Assembly (NCBI GenBank): GCA_036971475.1
Contig: JBAIZL010000003.1
Span: forward strand, 81,426,929-81,490,928
Length of the DNA: 64,000 nucleotides
Direction of reading: 5' to 3'
DNA from: Prosapia bicincta
Taxonomy: Eukaryota > Arthropoda > Insecta > Hemiptera > Cercopidae
Shown here: positions 11,751 to 25,015 of the stretch, piece after piece
How positions within the stretch are numbered: the stretch's first letter is position 1
Layout: every line of letters begins with the position of its first letter
The notes under the pieces: model-generated
What the model was told of the DNA's origin: nothing
The model's database searches: none
The model's input: the letters and a program-made list of their open reading frames with translations, nothing else
Translations under genes and position numbers: made by a program

Positions 11751-13745
11751 TATCTTACATTTTCATAAAAATTAACCACCCTTTCTACTCCCGTAGAACC
11801 ACACCCTCATATTCCCATTAGCTTTTAATGACGGACTCAGCCCCATTAAACCCGCCTAGAGATCATTTTCTAGTCTTTTTTAGGCTTTTACCATTCTAAT
11901 CCCAATTCATCACTAGCTACTCAAATAGAGCAACACCCGTGCATCCCCACTTTCGCTCGATTACGGTACCGGACTCAGCACAAATACCCCCCCCCCCGAG
12001 TGATCATTTTCTATTGCTTTTTGTCTTCTGATAATTTTACCACAATTCTAAAATTTCCTACTTCCGTAGATCATTACCCGATCATTTCCACTGACGTCCG
12101 ATAACAGTACAAGACTCAGCATCATTAAAACCCTCCGAGTGATATTTTCTATTGTTTTTTTGCCTTCTGACAATTTTACCAAATTAACCCCTTTTCTACT
12201 CCTGTAGGGTTACATCCGTGAATCCCCGTTTAATGGTAATGACGAAATGGACTCAGCATCATCAAAAATACTCCAATTGATAATTCTCTACCTTTATTTT
12301 GCCTTCTAAAATTTTTACCCTAAATCACCAGTTGCTACTAGCATAGAGCATCTCCCGTGCATCCTCATTGACGTTCGATAACTGTAAAAGACTCATCAAC
12401 ATTAAAAACACCCGAGTTATCATTTTTTCTTGTTACTTTGGCTTCTAACAATGTTACCCCAAATCATACTTTTTCTAGTCCAGTAGAGGCACACCTTTGC
12501 ATCCCCATTTAATATTGTAGGCGGTATTGGACTCAGCACCCTCCAAAACACTACGATTGATCATTTTCTATTTTGTTTTTGCTTTCTCACAATTATACCC
12601 CAATTCATCATCTGCTACTCCCATAGAGGATCACCCGTGTATCCCCATTGACGATCGGTAATGGTATAAGGCTCAGCACCATTAAACTCCCCAAGTGATC
12701 ATTTTCCATTTTCTTTTTTGCCTTCTGACAATTTTTCCCCAATTGACTCTTTTTCTACTCCCGTAGCGCCACACCCGTGCATCCCCTTATAATATTGAAG
12801 ACGGTATTTTACTCAACAACCTCCAAAACATTACGATTGATCATTTTCTAACTTTGTTTTGCTTTCTTACAATTATACCCCAATTCATTTTTAGCTACTC
12901 CCATAGAGGGTCACCCGTATATCCCCATTGACGTTCGATAACGGTGAAAGAAACGGCACCATTAAAACCCACCCAAATGATCATTATCAATTGTTTTTTT
13001 GCCTTCTGACAATTGTACTCCAATTCACCCCTTTTCTACTCTCGTAGAGCCGCGTCCGTGCATTCCCGAATAATATGGAAGTCGGTATTGGACTCAGCTA
13101 CCTCCAAAACACTACAATTGATCATATTCTAGCTTAGTTTTGCCTTCTCACATTTATACTCCAAATCATCATTTGCTACTCCCATAGAGGATCACCTGTG
13201 TATACCCATGACGTTCGATAATGGTAAAAGACTCAGCACCATTAAACCCCCCCCCCCCCCGAGAGATCATTTTCCATTGTTTTTTTGCCTTCTGACAATT
13301 TTTCCCCAATTGACTCTTTTTCTACTCCCGTAGAGCCACACCCGTACATCACCTTATAATATTGAAGACGGTATTTTACTCAGCAACTTAAAAAACACTA
13401 CGGTTGATCATTTTCTAACTTTGTTTTGCTTTCTCACAATTATACCCCAATTCATCATTAGCTACTACCAAGGGCCATAAAACCCTCCGACTGATCATTT
13501 TCTAGTTTTTTTTTTGCCTTCTTTCATTTATACCCCAAGTCACTCCTTTACAACTCCCATAGGGCCTAACCCATTCATCCCCATTTAATTTTGTTCACAG
13601 TAGTGGAGTCATCATTCTTAAAAACACCCCAATTGATTATTTCCTAGCTTTTTTTGGGTTCTGATATTCTACCATAATTGATCCTATTGCTACTCCTGTA
13701 AAGGCACACAATTGTATCCCCGTCAGCTTTCGATAGTTGTACACG
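11750..13745 (-). repeat. Satellite array, same family as 1-1130, reverse orientation
   Basis: The word CTACTCCCGTAGAGCCACACC and variants recur near 11790, 11916, 12058, 12197, 12334, 12475, 12613, 12756, 12894, 13037, 13173 and 13322. Steps are about 140 bp. Alternate copies (TACTCCCGTAG against TACTCCCATAGAGG) give a dimer of 279-285 bp. Read on the minus strand, the units match the array at 1-1130. Runs of C near 11989 and 13246 add small length differences. Confidence 0.88.
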
Positions 13746-14203
13746 TTTATGAAAACTAACAAACAGGACTTATCTGAGTTGAGTAAATAATTGGGCAGCT
13801 GAAATAAAGAAGGGACATACTAATGTTTATGTTTTCTCCGTGATTACACACACGTGTCTTAGAGTCTAAACATTTGACTAGTCAGATAGTCGCACCAAAG
13901 TGGCAACACTGTTGGTTCTCGTATCGTTAGTAGCGTGGGAATAACATACACACCGACTGCCATATTGTTATTAGACTGATCGAAAATATACACTGGCTGC
14001 CATATTGATGCCTAAATGAAATGCTGCCGTATTGATAGTACTTCAGTCAATTTTGTATTTTTAAAATTTTATGAAATTAAAGTACATGGAGTAGTATAAT
14101 GTTTATTAGAAATAAATTATACACGACGAAAAACATGTATACTACACCCTTTCAAGTGGCTGCCATATGGTTGCAAAATGAAATGCTGCCATATTGATAG
14201 CGG

Positions 14204-14207
<4 letters not shown>
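13746..14207. repeat. Short diverged direct repeat in anonymous DNA
   Basis: TGGCTGCCATATTG followed by AAATGAAATGCTGCCGTATTG at about 13993-14040 recurs with changes at about 14153-14203, roughly 160 bp later. The rest of the stretch is anonymous. Confidence 0.6.

Positions 14208-14251
<44 letters not shown>
14208..14251. repeat. (TA)n microsatellite
   Basis: A perfect TA run of about 44 bp, directly downstream of the short repeat above. Confidence 0.95.
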
Positions 14252-14252
<1 letters not shown>

Positions 14253-16844
14253 CTAATATCTAATTTACACCTTAATATACTTCACAAATAAATAATTGGG
14301 AAACATATACTCAATGATAATAGGAACAGATATTGTATAGGTCTTCTATATGAAGAATAAAATTTAGCTATTATTAAAGAAAAAGATTAGTGTTGATTGG
14401 GTAAAATTATTGGTCTAATTTCCTTAGGTTACTTAAGTAACTTTATCATAATAACCTTTTTAAACCTAAATTTGAAATTTTATCGATCAATCGTTTTTTG
14501 CTAAAATATCTATTGAAAATTATATAACTTTATCTATTGTTTGGATATGTAATTTATCTAGCAATGAATTGGCACAGCTCATCAAACATTGTTATTTACT
14601 TGTATCAGCCCTGCAATGTATCTTGACAAGTTTGTTATAGTTTTTAATATATATAATATAAAACACTTGCACTACAAGTAAAAAAATATGTTTTTCCCGA
14701 AACTTGCAAGTACTATAACATAATCTTATCTTGTACTCCATTGCTATATTTATTCTTAGAGTCCGGCTCACTAACTGTAACCTTTGGCTCTGAAAAACAA
14801 TTTGACAATAATATATGCGTTATTCATTATGCAAGACGAATAGAGACTCAGGAAAACGATGCTAAATCAATATTTCGCCTAACAACAAGTTTTCTGTTAT
14901 AATGTAGCAGCTTAGGCAGTCCATTTGGGGCTCAATATAGTTTTAAATGGATCTATGTATATCTGTAGAAAGCTGACACTTTCTTTCTATAAAAAATCTT
15001 CCTCATATTCGACGAGAAACAAAAATTTCATATCTAGAAATATTTAAGTGGTTTACACTACACTTTTGGTATTATATCACAAGTAGAGTATAGGGCAAGA
15101 TGTGACTTTCAAAGTAACTTTTTTTCAATGAACCTTAGGAAGTAAGGAATACATTCTAGTGTGCCGGTTACAACGAATAATGTTAAGGGAAGTTTAGAAA
15201 TATATATGGAAGGGTGGTAGTAGTAGTAGACATAAGGTTTGAAGCTATCAGAATATAAAAGTAGAGTAAGAAATAAGAAGCAGGTTCAAGTGTAAGCTAT
15301 AGAGAAAAGCAAAGAGTGAGTCTAGGCTACAAACTACGGAGTTAATCCTTCATTGTATACCTACATTCTTCGGAGTATAAAAACCTACGTGTTGCATTTT
15401 ACACACACTGCTATCAATAAATTGCTACCTAGACATTGCAGGTATGTCCGACGCACTGTTTCCTACATAATACCAGTTATGCCATACATTCTATAACCAA
15501 CCACCGACACCCAACTACGTACGCAGTATAACTAAAATTATTATCCTCTATACTAAAAATACATCTTTAAAAATATTTAATTCTCCCTACAGAACAAGTA
15601 AATCCGTTTCTCTCCTAACCGACTGAAGGGAATAGAAACTATTTTTTATTACAAAAAATAAAAAAAGGATAGTTAAATCGGTCTAAAAATCATTCAATTT
15701 ATTAATAACTAAAATGTATAATCCATGAAGACGTTCGACTAATCCGCGATCGGTCCCACTGTTAGGTTGAATCTAACAATGTTAGCATTTATTAAATAAA
15801 ACCGTAATGTTTGAGGTTAGAATTATGATTTTCTAGTTATTCTACCAGGTTGTTGTTCTGAGTGGACAGATATACTAAAGTGAAAGTTGGAGTTCCCACA
15901 GTCAGTAGGGGAGGGGTGGTTAGGTCCGATATAGGTGCGGGACCGATCGTGTGTGGCTTTTTTTCAGAAATTGTTTTGACTTATTTTAGTAACTAAGAGT
16001 TGATTTATAGTGTTTTGTAAGGTTGTATTATTTGCATATTTTATTGTTTAGTTGTAATAATATTAGAATATTATGTTTTACTATAAAAATAATAATTGTA
16101 GTTTGTTTACGACATGAAAAAATAATTAAGATGTTACCGTTTCTTGCTGAACATGACGAAGAAAATTACATTGATAAAAGTAGGTTACTATAATCAATCT
16201 TATGCTTCCATTGAAGATTTTAGTTCATATACCATAGATCTGATTTGGAAGACGGCCATGAAGTATGTGTGGAAACAGAAGCAATGCTACCTTCAAACCT
16301 TGTTTATTCACTTAACTGTTTATTTGTGTTTTCTGTGGATTGTTGAATTTAGGTATAAATATTGGTCAAAAATTCTTCCACTCAAACACTAATAACATGA
16401 TGATCAGAAGAACTTTTATTGCTCAACTACGGGAACAATAGCTCTTCATCTATTGAGACAAGCGCCTATACCCTAGAAATATAAAATAAAAAGAAATACT
16501 GGAATAGAATCAACTACTCGTCGAATAAGACCTGCCGATGAGAAGGTTCGCTGTAAATACTCTACTGTACGAAAAAATTATTATTTCCAGATCCGTTGCA
16601 GCGCAGTATGCAAGGAGCGCACTGGTCCAGCCACAGTGGTTTGTGGTGAGTAAAAAACTTTACGACTGGGCACATATAAGTAAATATACTAGAAAACTGT
16701 TAGTATTTGTAACATTGACAGCATATATCGGTAAAATATTCAAGAGTATGATTAAAATGTCATTGTATAGTATATGTATTACTAGTTTTGTTATAAGTGA
16801 TTAATTTTATTTAGTTAATTAGAGCTTAGCTAGTGAGAATTATT
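14252..16844. other. Anonymous AT-rich sequence
   Basis: No supported gene. Short frames at 16144-16392 and 16538-16804 are open but unrecognised. An 11-bp sequence, CGATCGGTCCC, near 15748 has its reverse complement near 15940; the significance is unknown. Confidence 0.35.
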
Positions 16845-17039
16845 CACAAAGGTAAAAGTCAAAATATTGGACTCAAAATCTTACAAAAATTAGTCTTAAT
16901 AAACACACAAAACAAACTGAGTAGTAGCCAAGCACTGAGGAAGGTGACTTTGTCGCTGAAACTAGTTTGTTTTGTGTGTTTATTAAAGACTTATTTATGT
17001 GAGCTTTTGAGTCCACTACTTTGACTTTTACCTTTGTGA
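16845..17039 (+). repeat. 195-bp palindrome (foldback/MITE-like)
   Basis: The left arm, about 16845-16919, begins CACAAAGGTAAAAGTC and contains AATAAACACACAAAACAAACT. It pairs with the right arm, about 16962-17039, with modest mismatch. The ~42-bp centre carries a hammerhead-ribozyme-like core. A long inverted repeat with a ribozyme core suggests two opposed copies or a foldback form of a Penelope-like terminal sequence. Confidence 0.85.
16928..16975 (+). ncRNA. Hammerhead-like ribozyme motif, type I layout
   Basis: CTGAGGA (16935-16941) is followed by a hairpin GGTGAC-TTT-GTCGCT and then GAAA (16958-16961), the two conserved hammerhead core boxes. After GAAA, C-UA-G plus flanking A/U gives a 2-bp helix III (16961-16966), with U at 16967 as the predicted cleavage base. 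The next bases, TGTTT, pair with AAGCA just before the core (one G-U pair) as helix I. There is one extra base between CTGAGGA and the helix II stem. Activity is inferred only. Confidence 0.5.
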
Positions 17040-17600
17040 TTTATTTTAGCAGACTCAATTATATTACTTCCAATTAGTAGTTTTTATTAACATGTTTAAA
17101 ATATCTAAAGCTATCTTTGGAAATTGGAATTACTAAAACGTATCGAATCAAACGAAATCAAGAGTAAATGACGTATATTAAATTGAACCTAACACGGGAC
17201 AGATGGCGAGTTTTTCTATAGCGAGACTGATGGCGGGATAAATATGTCATAGCAACATGCATGTAATGAGGTTGGTTTATCCTTTTCTTGTATGTCAACA
17301 ATTCAATATACTTTAGTTTCTGTTGCTAGGAAACAATAAATTATTATAAAAAAGTGTAACGAAATAGAAAAGAAATGATAATTAGTGAAATCTGGTGTGA
17401 TAAAACAAAAGGCGTGAGTAATTTACTAATAAAAACCTGCCTCTTTATATTCTGAAAAGGTATTTAGATACAAATTATATAACATAATGAATTGTAGAGT
17501 ATGCAGCTGGTAGAATGTAATATATACGTAATATTGGGTACAATTACACTATCACAAATGTATGGATTGGAGGTTCATACGTTATATAATGTATACAGTG
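17040..17600. other. Anonymous AT-rich sequence
   Basis: No gene or repeat is supported between the palindrome and the C-poor array. Confidence 0.4.
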
Positions 17601-20600
17601 GTCAATATCAATATTAGACAGTAGATAGTAGGGTTTATTATTATTGATTTTTTATGATTATGTGTGAGATGTATAGATAGGTATATTCTGCATAGATATA
17701 TGTCCTTCGGTTGTAGTTTGTAGGACGTGTATGTAGGTAATACTTTATGCAACGTCGTCTGTAGATAATAGTGTGTAGGTAGTATTGTGTAGATAATAGG
17801 CTATTTGTAGCAGTGCGTATGACGTATTGTGTAGATAGATACTTGTGCACATGCGAAAGAGTAAATTTAATAGTGTGTAGGTAGTTGGTTGTACTTGTGG
17901 TGCTTATAACGTAGTGTGTAGCTTGTAGTGACTATAACGAGTATGTAGGGGATAGACTTCCTATAGTAATGAGTATGACGTAGCATGTAGGTATGAGTAT
18001 GTAGCACGTAGGCTATTGATGCGAAGGTAGTAGAGCATATGTATTAATGTATATGACGCTGGTTGGAGATAGAGGGGTGTATGTAGTAGAGGTTATGACT
18101 AGGTGCGTAGAACATAGCGTGTACATAGTAGTAGGTATGACATTAAGTGTGGGTAGCAAGAAATAGATAGAAGGTTGCATCTCGTAGTGCGTATGACGAA
18201 GTTTGTAGTAGGTAGTTTGTAAGTATTAAACTGTATGTAGTAGTTTGTAAGGCGTAGTATGTATGTAGTAGAGCGTAGGACTATGATTATGGGTAGAACG
18301 CTGTATGTAGTAGTGCGTGTGACTTAATGCTTTGAAAGTACGGTGTAGATAGTAGTAAGCATGTCCTTATGCATAAGATATAGTAGTGGATATGACGTAG
18401 TTCTTAGGACGTAGAGTGTACGTAATATTGCGAATGACGTCTATAATCGTAACCGATAATCACATGTAGGTAATAGTGTCTAGGTTGTAGATTATAATAA
18501 GTAGTAAGTAGGATGTAAGATGTAGCTAATATTGTGCAGGTATCAGGCACTACGTACTATTTTGTTTCATGTAGAGCACAGGGTGTAAGTATATCAGTGG
18601 GCCTGGCATAGTGTGACTTTATTGGAGTCAAGGTAATAGAGAGTTTGACAAAGTTTGTGGGTAATAAAATGTATGAGGTGTAAATGTATGAGGAATACGT
18701 TTGACATATTGTGTAGATTGTAAGTAATAATGCGGATGACGTAGTGTGTAGGTAGGTAATAATGTATATATAATTACATAGGATGCACGTACGTAGTGAA
18801 GATGGCCGTATGACGTAGGTTGTAGTTTGTAGTGAATAGGTTGTAGTGCGTATGTGTAGTCGTACGTGTGTGTAGGTAGTAGTATGTAGGTAGCCGGCAG
18901 TATGTAGTTTTGCGTAGGATGTAGCTATACCACATGATGTTGATTGTATGTAATAGAGTACAGTAGGTAGTCTGTATGTAGTAGTATGTATGACGAGATG
19001 TGTAGTTAGTAGTGTATTTACCCGGCAGATGTAGATTTGAGTAGGATGTAGCTCATTCACATTACGTAGATTGAAGGTAGTAGTCTGTATTTAGTAGGAA
19101 GTATGACGTGATGTGTAGGTAGTAGTGTATTTACCCGGCAGATGTAACTTTGGGTAGGATGTAGCTCATGCACATTATGTACATTGTAGGTAATAAATTG
19201 TAGGTGGTAGTCCGAATGTAGTAGGACGTATGACATAATGTGTAAATTGTAGTGAGTAGGATATAGTGAGTAAGAAGTAGTACGTAGAATATAGTGTGTA
19301 GAATACAATGTGTATGTATTACTTTGTAGGACGTAGTGTGTTATTAGTGTGTAGGACGTAGTGTGTAGGTATCAGTGTGTAGGACGAAGTGTGTAGGTAT
19401 TAGTATCTGGGTGTTAGTGTGTAGGACGTAGTGTGTAGTTACTACTGTAGATCATGATGTAAATATAGTAGTGTGTGGAAAGTAGTGTGAAGGATTTATG
19501 TATAAGTAGTAAATTTGCAGTAGTAGTATATACTGTGTAGAATATATTGTATATAAATAACGTTGTAGGACGTAGTATGTAGGTATCAGAGTGTAGGACG
19601 TAGTGTGTAGGTATTAGTATGGGGGTATTAGTGTGTAGGATGTAGAGAGTATTTACTACTGTAGGGCATGATGTAAATATAGTAATGTGGGGAAAGTTGT
19701 GTGAAGGATATATGTATAGGTAATAATTTTGCAATAGTAGTGTAAAGTGTGTAGAATATGTTGTATATGTATAACTTTGTTGGACGTAGTGTGTAGGTAT
19801 TAGTGTGTGGGTATTAGTGTGTAGGACGTAGTGTGTAGTTACTACTGCAGGACATGATGTAAATATAGTAGTGTGGGGAAAGTAGTGTGAAGGATATATA
19901 TATATAGGTAGTAATTTTGCAGTAGTAGTATATAGTGTGTAGAATATGTTGTATATGTATAACTTTGTAGGACGTAGTATATAGGACGTAGTGTGTAGGT
20001 ATCATTGTGTGGGACGTAGTGTATAGGTATTAGTGTATGGGTGTTAGTGTGTAGGACGTAGTGTGTAGTTACTACTGCAGGACATGATGTAAATATAGTA
20101 GTGTGGGGAAAGTAGTGTGAAGGATATATATATATATAGGTAGTAATTTTGCAGTAGTAGTATATAGTGTGTAGAATATGTTGTATATGAATAACTTTGT
20201 AGGACGTAGTGTGTAGGTATTAGTGTGTGGGTATTAGTGTGTAGGACGTAGTGTGTAGTTACTACTGCAGGACATGATGTAAATATAGTAGTGTGGGGAA
20301 AGTAGTGTGAAGGATATATATATATAGGTAGTAATTTTGCAGTAGTAGTATATAGTGTGTAGAATATGTTGTATATGTATAACTTTGTAGGACGTAGTAT
20401 ATAGGACGTAGTGTGTAGGTATCATTGTGTGGGACGTAGTGTGTAGGTATTAGTGTATGGGTGTTAGTGTATAGGACGTAGTGTGTAGTTACTACTGTAG
20501 GACATGATTTAAATGTAGTAGTGTGGGGAAATTAGTGTGAAGGATATCTGTATAGGTAGTAATTTTGCAGTAGTAGTATATAGTGTGTAGAATATATTGT

Positions 20601-21450
20601 ATATGTATAACTTTGTAGGACGTAGTATATGGGACGTAGTGTGTAGGTATCATTGTGTGGGACGTAGTGTGTAGGTATTAGTGTATGGGTGTTAGTGTGT
20701 AGGACGTAGTGTGTAGTTACTACTGTAGGACAAGATTTAAATGTAGTAGTGTGGGGAAAGTAGTGTGAAGGATATATGTATAGGTAGTAATTTTGCAGTA
20801 GTAGTATATAGTGTGTAGAATATATTGTATATCTATAACTTTGTAGGACGTAGTGTATAGGACGTAGCGTGTAGGTATCAGTGTGTAGGACGTAGTGTGT
20901 AGGTATTAGTCTGTGGTTGTTAGAGTGTGGGACGTAATGTGTAGTTACTACTGTAGGACATGATTTAAATGTAGTAGTGTGGGGAAATTAGTGTGAAGGA
21001 TATCTGTATAGGTAGTAATTTTGCAGTAGTAGTATATAGTGTGTAGAATATATTGTATATGTATAACTTTGTAGGACGTAGTATATGGGACGTAGTGTGT
21101 AGGTATCATTGTGTGGGACGTAGTGTGTAGGTATTAGTGTATGGGTGTTAGTGTGTAGGACGTAGTGTGTAGTTACTACTGTAGGACATGATTTAAATGT
21201 AGTAGTATGGGGAAAGTAGTATGAAGGATGTATGTATAGGTAGTAATTTTGCAGTAGTAGTATATAGTGTGTAGAATATATTGTATATGTATAACTTTGT
21301 AGGACGTAGTATATGGGACGTAGTGTGTAGGTATCAGTATGTAGGACTATACTACTTTAGGACATGATTTAAATGTAGTAGTGTGTGGAAAGTAGTGTGA
21401 AGGGTATATGTATAGGTAGTAATTTTGCAGTATTATATAGTGTAGGATGG
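17600..21450 (+). repeat. Cytosine-poor minisatellite and higher-order array
   Basis: The plus strand is built from words such as GTGTAGGACGTAGTGTG and GTAGGTATTAG, with very little C. From 17600 to about 19400 it is an irregular short-unit minisatellite. From about 19440 a longer unit appears, marked by GACATGATGTAAATATAG at 19453, 19667, 19853, 20083, 20273, 20503, 20731, 20959, 21187 and 21363. Between 19853 and 20503 steps alternate 230/190, giving a 420-bp higher-order unit; later steps are 228 bp. Minus-strand frames here, up to 167 codons, reflect composition and are not genes. Confidence 0.9.
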
Positions 21451-23760
21451 AATGCTAAGGTAAAAATCTTAGTTATTAGTCCTTTTGCTTATATGACAAA
21501 TCGGTATCAGTCACGTATTGTCAGGATCCTTCTAAACCAGAAACAACCGATCAAATAAATAAGAAGTTTTTAGACAGCTTCTGAGTTGAAGTGTGACAAT
21601 CTATAAATTATGTTACTCTAGATAGTTACATAATATGTAAAATCTATTAAACTAGTCCCACAATAATACTATTTTTAGAAGATTTAAAGCTCATGTCATG
21701 TTATATAAAAGTAATTAAATTAACACGCTGCGTAATAAGACATAGGATATGGGAATATGATATTTGAAGCCATGCAATAACCAGAGACCGAGTAGGCTTC
21801 AGATTAAAGTCCTAATGGATAACACATTTGAATACACAACGTGATATATCTCCATTGTTCACTTGATCCTAGGATTATATCCCTGGGGTGTACAAACATT
21901 CAATCTCTTGTCACTTTGTGCTTTTCTACACTTCTAGTGTTCGTTGGAAGCAAAGTTTTAGCTGTGACAATATTATTTAGGAATTTAACGTATTTAGTAA
22001 TTTTATCTTTATTCTAAAGTCAAATAATGTTTTAAAGGTATTTATTTCGCTTTGACGTGTTTATCTTATGAATGTTATTGTGGATGGCTACTTGGAGAAT
22101 GAAGGAGTCATTCGCCTATCTCAAATATATAATGGTCAAATAAGATAATCCATGAAAAAGTTTTGATTTTTCCATTCTGTGGCTTTATATACTCAAATAA
22201 ATCTCCAGAATACATATTTATTTTTACACTCGCACATCGTATAAGCCTTTTGTCTCCTTATAGTTATATAATAAAGGTATCGTTTTAATATCTCCTAGAT
22301 GAAATTCTGTTTCTCCTACGTTTTATTATAATCTTTGTAGCACAGTATTCTATTACTTTGTTTACGTTGAATAACTTGTTATTAGGCTGAAAATACACCG
22401 CATCTCCTACTGCGCTCCGAATAACTTTTGAAAACTTGAAATGTTATGGCTCTCCACCAATTAGGTTTTACAGTCCTAAGTACAAAGTTACCTCAATGCT
22501 AGCTATTTTTTACCTTTGTATTTTTCCACGGAGACATCTCTTAGAATGGATTTCGTTTCAACAAATAGAAAGTGCTGCCTTTCTATATACAAGGGTAACT
22601 TTATGCTAGAAAATTCTAAAATTGGTAAAGTCCCTTTTGGGGAATGTTCTGCGACAAGTGGTTTTACATTGAGGTAATTAGGTTTCACTGGTCTCAACTC
22701 GTTACGGAAACCTATTTATATATTAGCTATAACTTGACTTGAAAGTCTCTTAAATAGTTTATCTTCCGGTCTCGTAAGCAATGTAAATATTGCAATTCTG
22801 TACTATATATAATCCTGATATTTTAAATGATCCATCTACTATTTATATACGATCCTTCTCTACACAATATTCATAACTTATTATTATTCTTTGAAACCAA
22901 ACCACAGAATTAAACTGTAACTGAAATAATCGCACCAGATTTTCCGATGATATATTCTATTTCACTTACTCTTTGGCGAACGCTGCCTTTTTGAGGAATA
23001 AAATTATTTATCTGACTTCTAAATCCTTTTAAGATGAGTTTTAGGCATTGCTATGTCCCCAAAGTTTCTATTGAAATCCATTATTAGTTGAAATAATGGC
23101 CAACCTTTAAGGTTAATCTTTTAGCACAGCGTTCATATTACAGAATGCGCCGAATTATTCGATTTGGTTAGTACAAACCTTTTCTAAATAAATTTATCTA
23201 ATTTACAAACGTAATGATATCGCGTTTAAACTTTCTAAATATAGTTTTAGTGTTTTGATCTTGAAATGAGAATTTTTTTTAATGGACACACAAATGCATT
23301 TTGAACAAAAGAAACCTATTTTCTATTTTCAAAAATACGATATTTTCTCAAGAGCTATGCGATAAATAGCGTGACCTTTTTTAGTTTAATGAAACCAACG
23401 ATAGTGAACTATACCGGAAACTCTGAAGTCAGGATTGTTAAAGGCTAATTTTTACTTAAAGAGAGTTTGTTATTACAATTTACTGTTTTATATTTATCAT
23501 TTGTAGTAATTTATTTTTCTTGTGAAGCCCAAAACAGTTCCTAATAAATTAAAATTTCTTCGTTCATCTATTGGGTTTTAACACCTTTGGGACTACCTCA
23601 ACGACAATATTATGTGTGTAAATAGTTATTACAGTTTATTGGCTTTAGTTTTTACGTAGAATGTTATTGGCAAAGAACTTAATGCATGTTAGCGTAAAAA
23701 AAAGGTCTACAAAGGTCTAAAAAGAGTAATTAAATGTAATGAGGTAATCTCACTAGGTAA
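21451..23760. other. Anonymous AT-rich sequence
   Basis: No supported gene, RNA or repeat. A 64-codon minus-strand frame at 22503-22697 is unrecognised. Confidence 0.35.
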
Positions 23761-24000
23761 GTTTCTCTTTAAGGACAATCTTTAGAGGTTAAACAATGCA
23801 ATGCAACGAAACTATCTTATAGTATTCCTCAAGACATTTCTGTAGAGCTCAACATAATCTTATGAGATAATGATGTATTATTACTTAAGCTAGTCTGTAG
23901 AGCCCAAGCAATCGAAAGCTATGAGGCTATTTTATAATATTCCTTGTAGCCTGCATAAAGAACACAGTATAATGTTATGAGACGATGTTATACATCTCCT
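23761..24000 (+). repeat. Old ~115-bp tandem duplication
   Basis: CTATCTTATAGTATTCCT near 23812 matches CTATTTTATAATATTCCT near 23927. ATAATCTTATGAGATAATG near 23854 matches ATAATGTTATGAGACGATG near 23968. Both offsets are about 115 bp. The copies are well diverged. Confidence 0.6.
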
Positions 24001-24956
24001 AGGATCCTGTATTTATAGTCCTTAAACGCCGTCTTTTTATATCGTTGTTGTCATTATCACTTTTATAAAGCACATTTATGATTTAAGAAAATATAAAACA
24101 GGAATTAGGTGAACGACAGACATTACCCAAAGGAAATATAACCCAACCTAACCTAATCTATCTAACCAGTAAGAGCTAATGCAATATTTATTAATTTCAT
24201 AAAAAAACCTTTCCTTAAATAATTGTATTTTTATTTTCATGAGAGAGCTAATAAGTTTAGAAAATACAAGGCCAACATAGCTCGTTCCTGGTAGAAGAAG
24301 TCATGTTTTGATTACGCCTAATTCCTGAATTGAAGCGTTACCAATTGTTTATAGTTCTAATGGAACCAAAGAATTGTAACAATTAGTTGAATATCAACAT
24401 GACAGGGATCCTAAAAACCCTTTTTTAGTTTGGTGCAAAAGCAAATAGTGAAGAGTGAATGTCATAGCAGCTGGAATCGTTTTTGGTTGATCTCCAAAAC
24501 ACAAATATCATTACATTATTGTCAAATATTAATATAAATTTTAGACGGAAAGTTTGACATTTTCCTTTATAGAAATTTTAATTTATTACCGATGAGGATG
24601 AGATTTAATCATATTAGGAAAAATGACAGGAATTACAGAGTTAACCAAATCACGGTCTTTTTTACCAACTAACCCGATTCGCAAGCAATGAGTTTTATAT
24701 AGATTTGGTTTCATAGATATGGTTTCAAGATGTGGTTTCACATGCTGGCTTATAATTAACCTCAAAATCTCAGGTCAATCTGGATATTTGCATGAATTTT
24801 ATCGTGATTTTGCATGGTTTCTTATTTATGTTTAGGGCAAATATTTATTTCAGTAGAAATCTCTTTGTTAGAAATATCGTACTGCTCATTGCATATATTT
24901 CAGAAGTGTTTCAGAAGTTATAAAATTTTTTAGAAGTTTCTCGAATTATTAAAAGT

Positions 24957-24958
<2 letters not shown>
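24001..24958. other. Anonymous AT-rich sequence
   Basis: No supported feature. A short CCTAACCTAATC-type string near 24130 is too brief to be called telomeric. Confidence 0.35.

Positions 24959-25013
<55 letters not shown>
24959..25013. repeat. (TA)n microsatellite
   Basis: A perfect run of about 55 bp. Confidence 0.95.

Positions 25014-25015
<2 letters not shown>

Noticed and set aside
16538..16804. 88-codon frame as a transposase zinc-binding remnant
   Set aside because: A few Cys codons in another frame recall piggyBac C-termini, but the pattern does not fit.
18557..19060. 167-codon minus-strand frame and similar frames at 19057-20425
   Set aside because: They lie in the C-poor tandem array; low-complexity Thr/Tyr/His composition and exact repetition with the 420-bp unit show they are by-products.
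24125..24160. CCTAACCTAA-like telomere repeat
   Set aside because: Only about two imperfect units; such strings are common in insect DNA.
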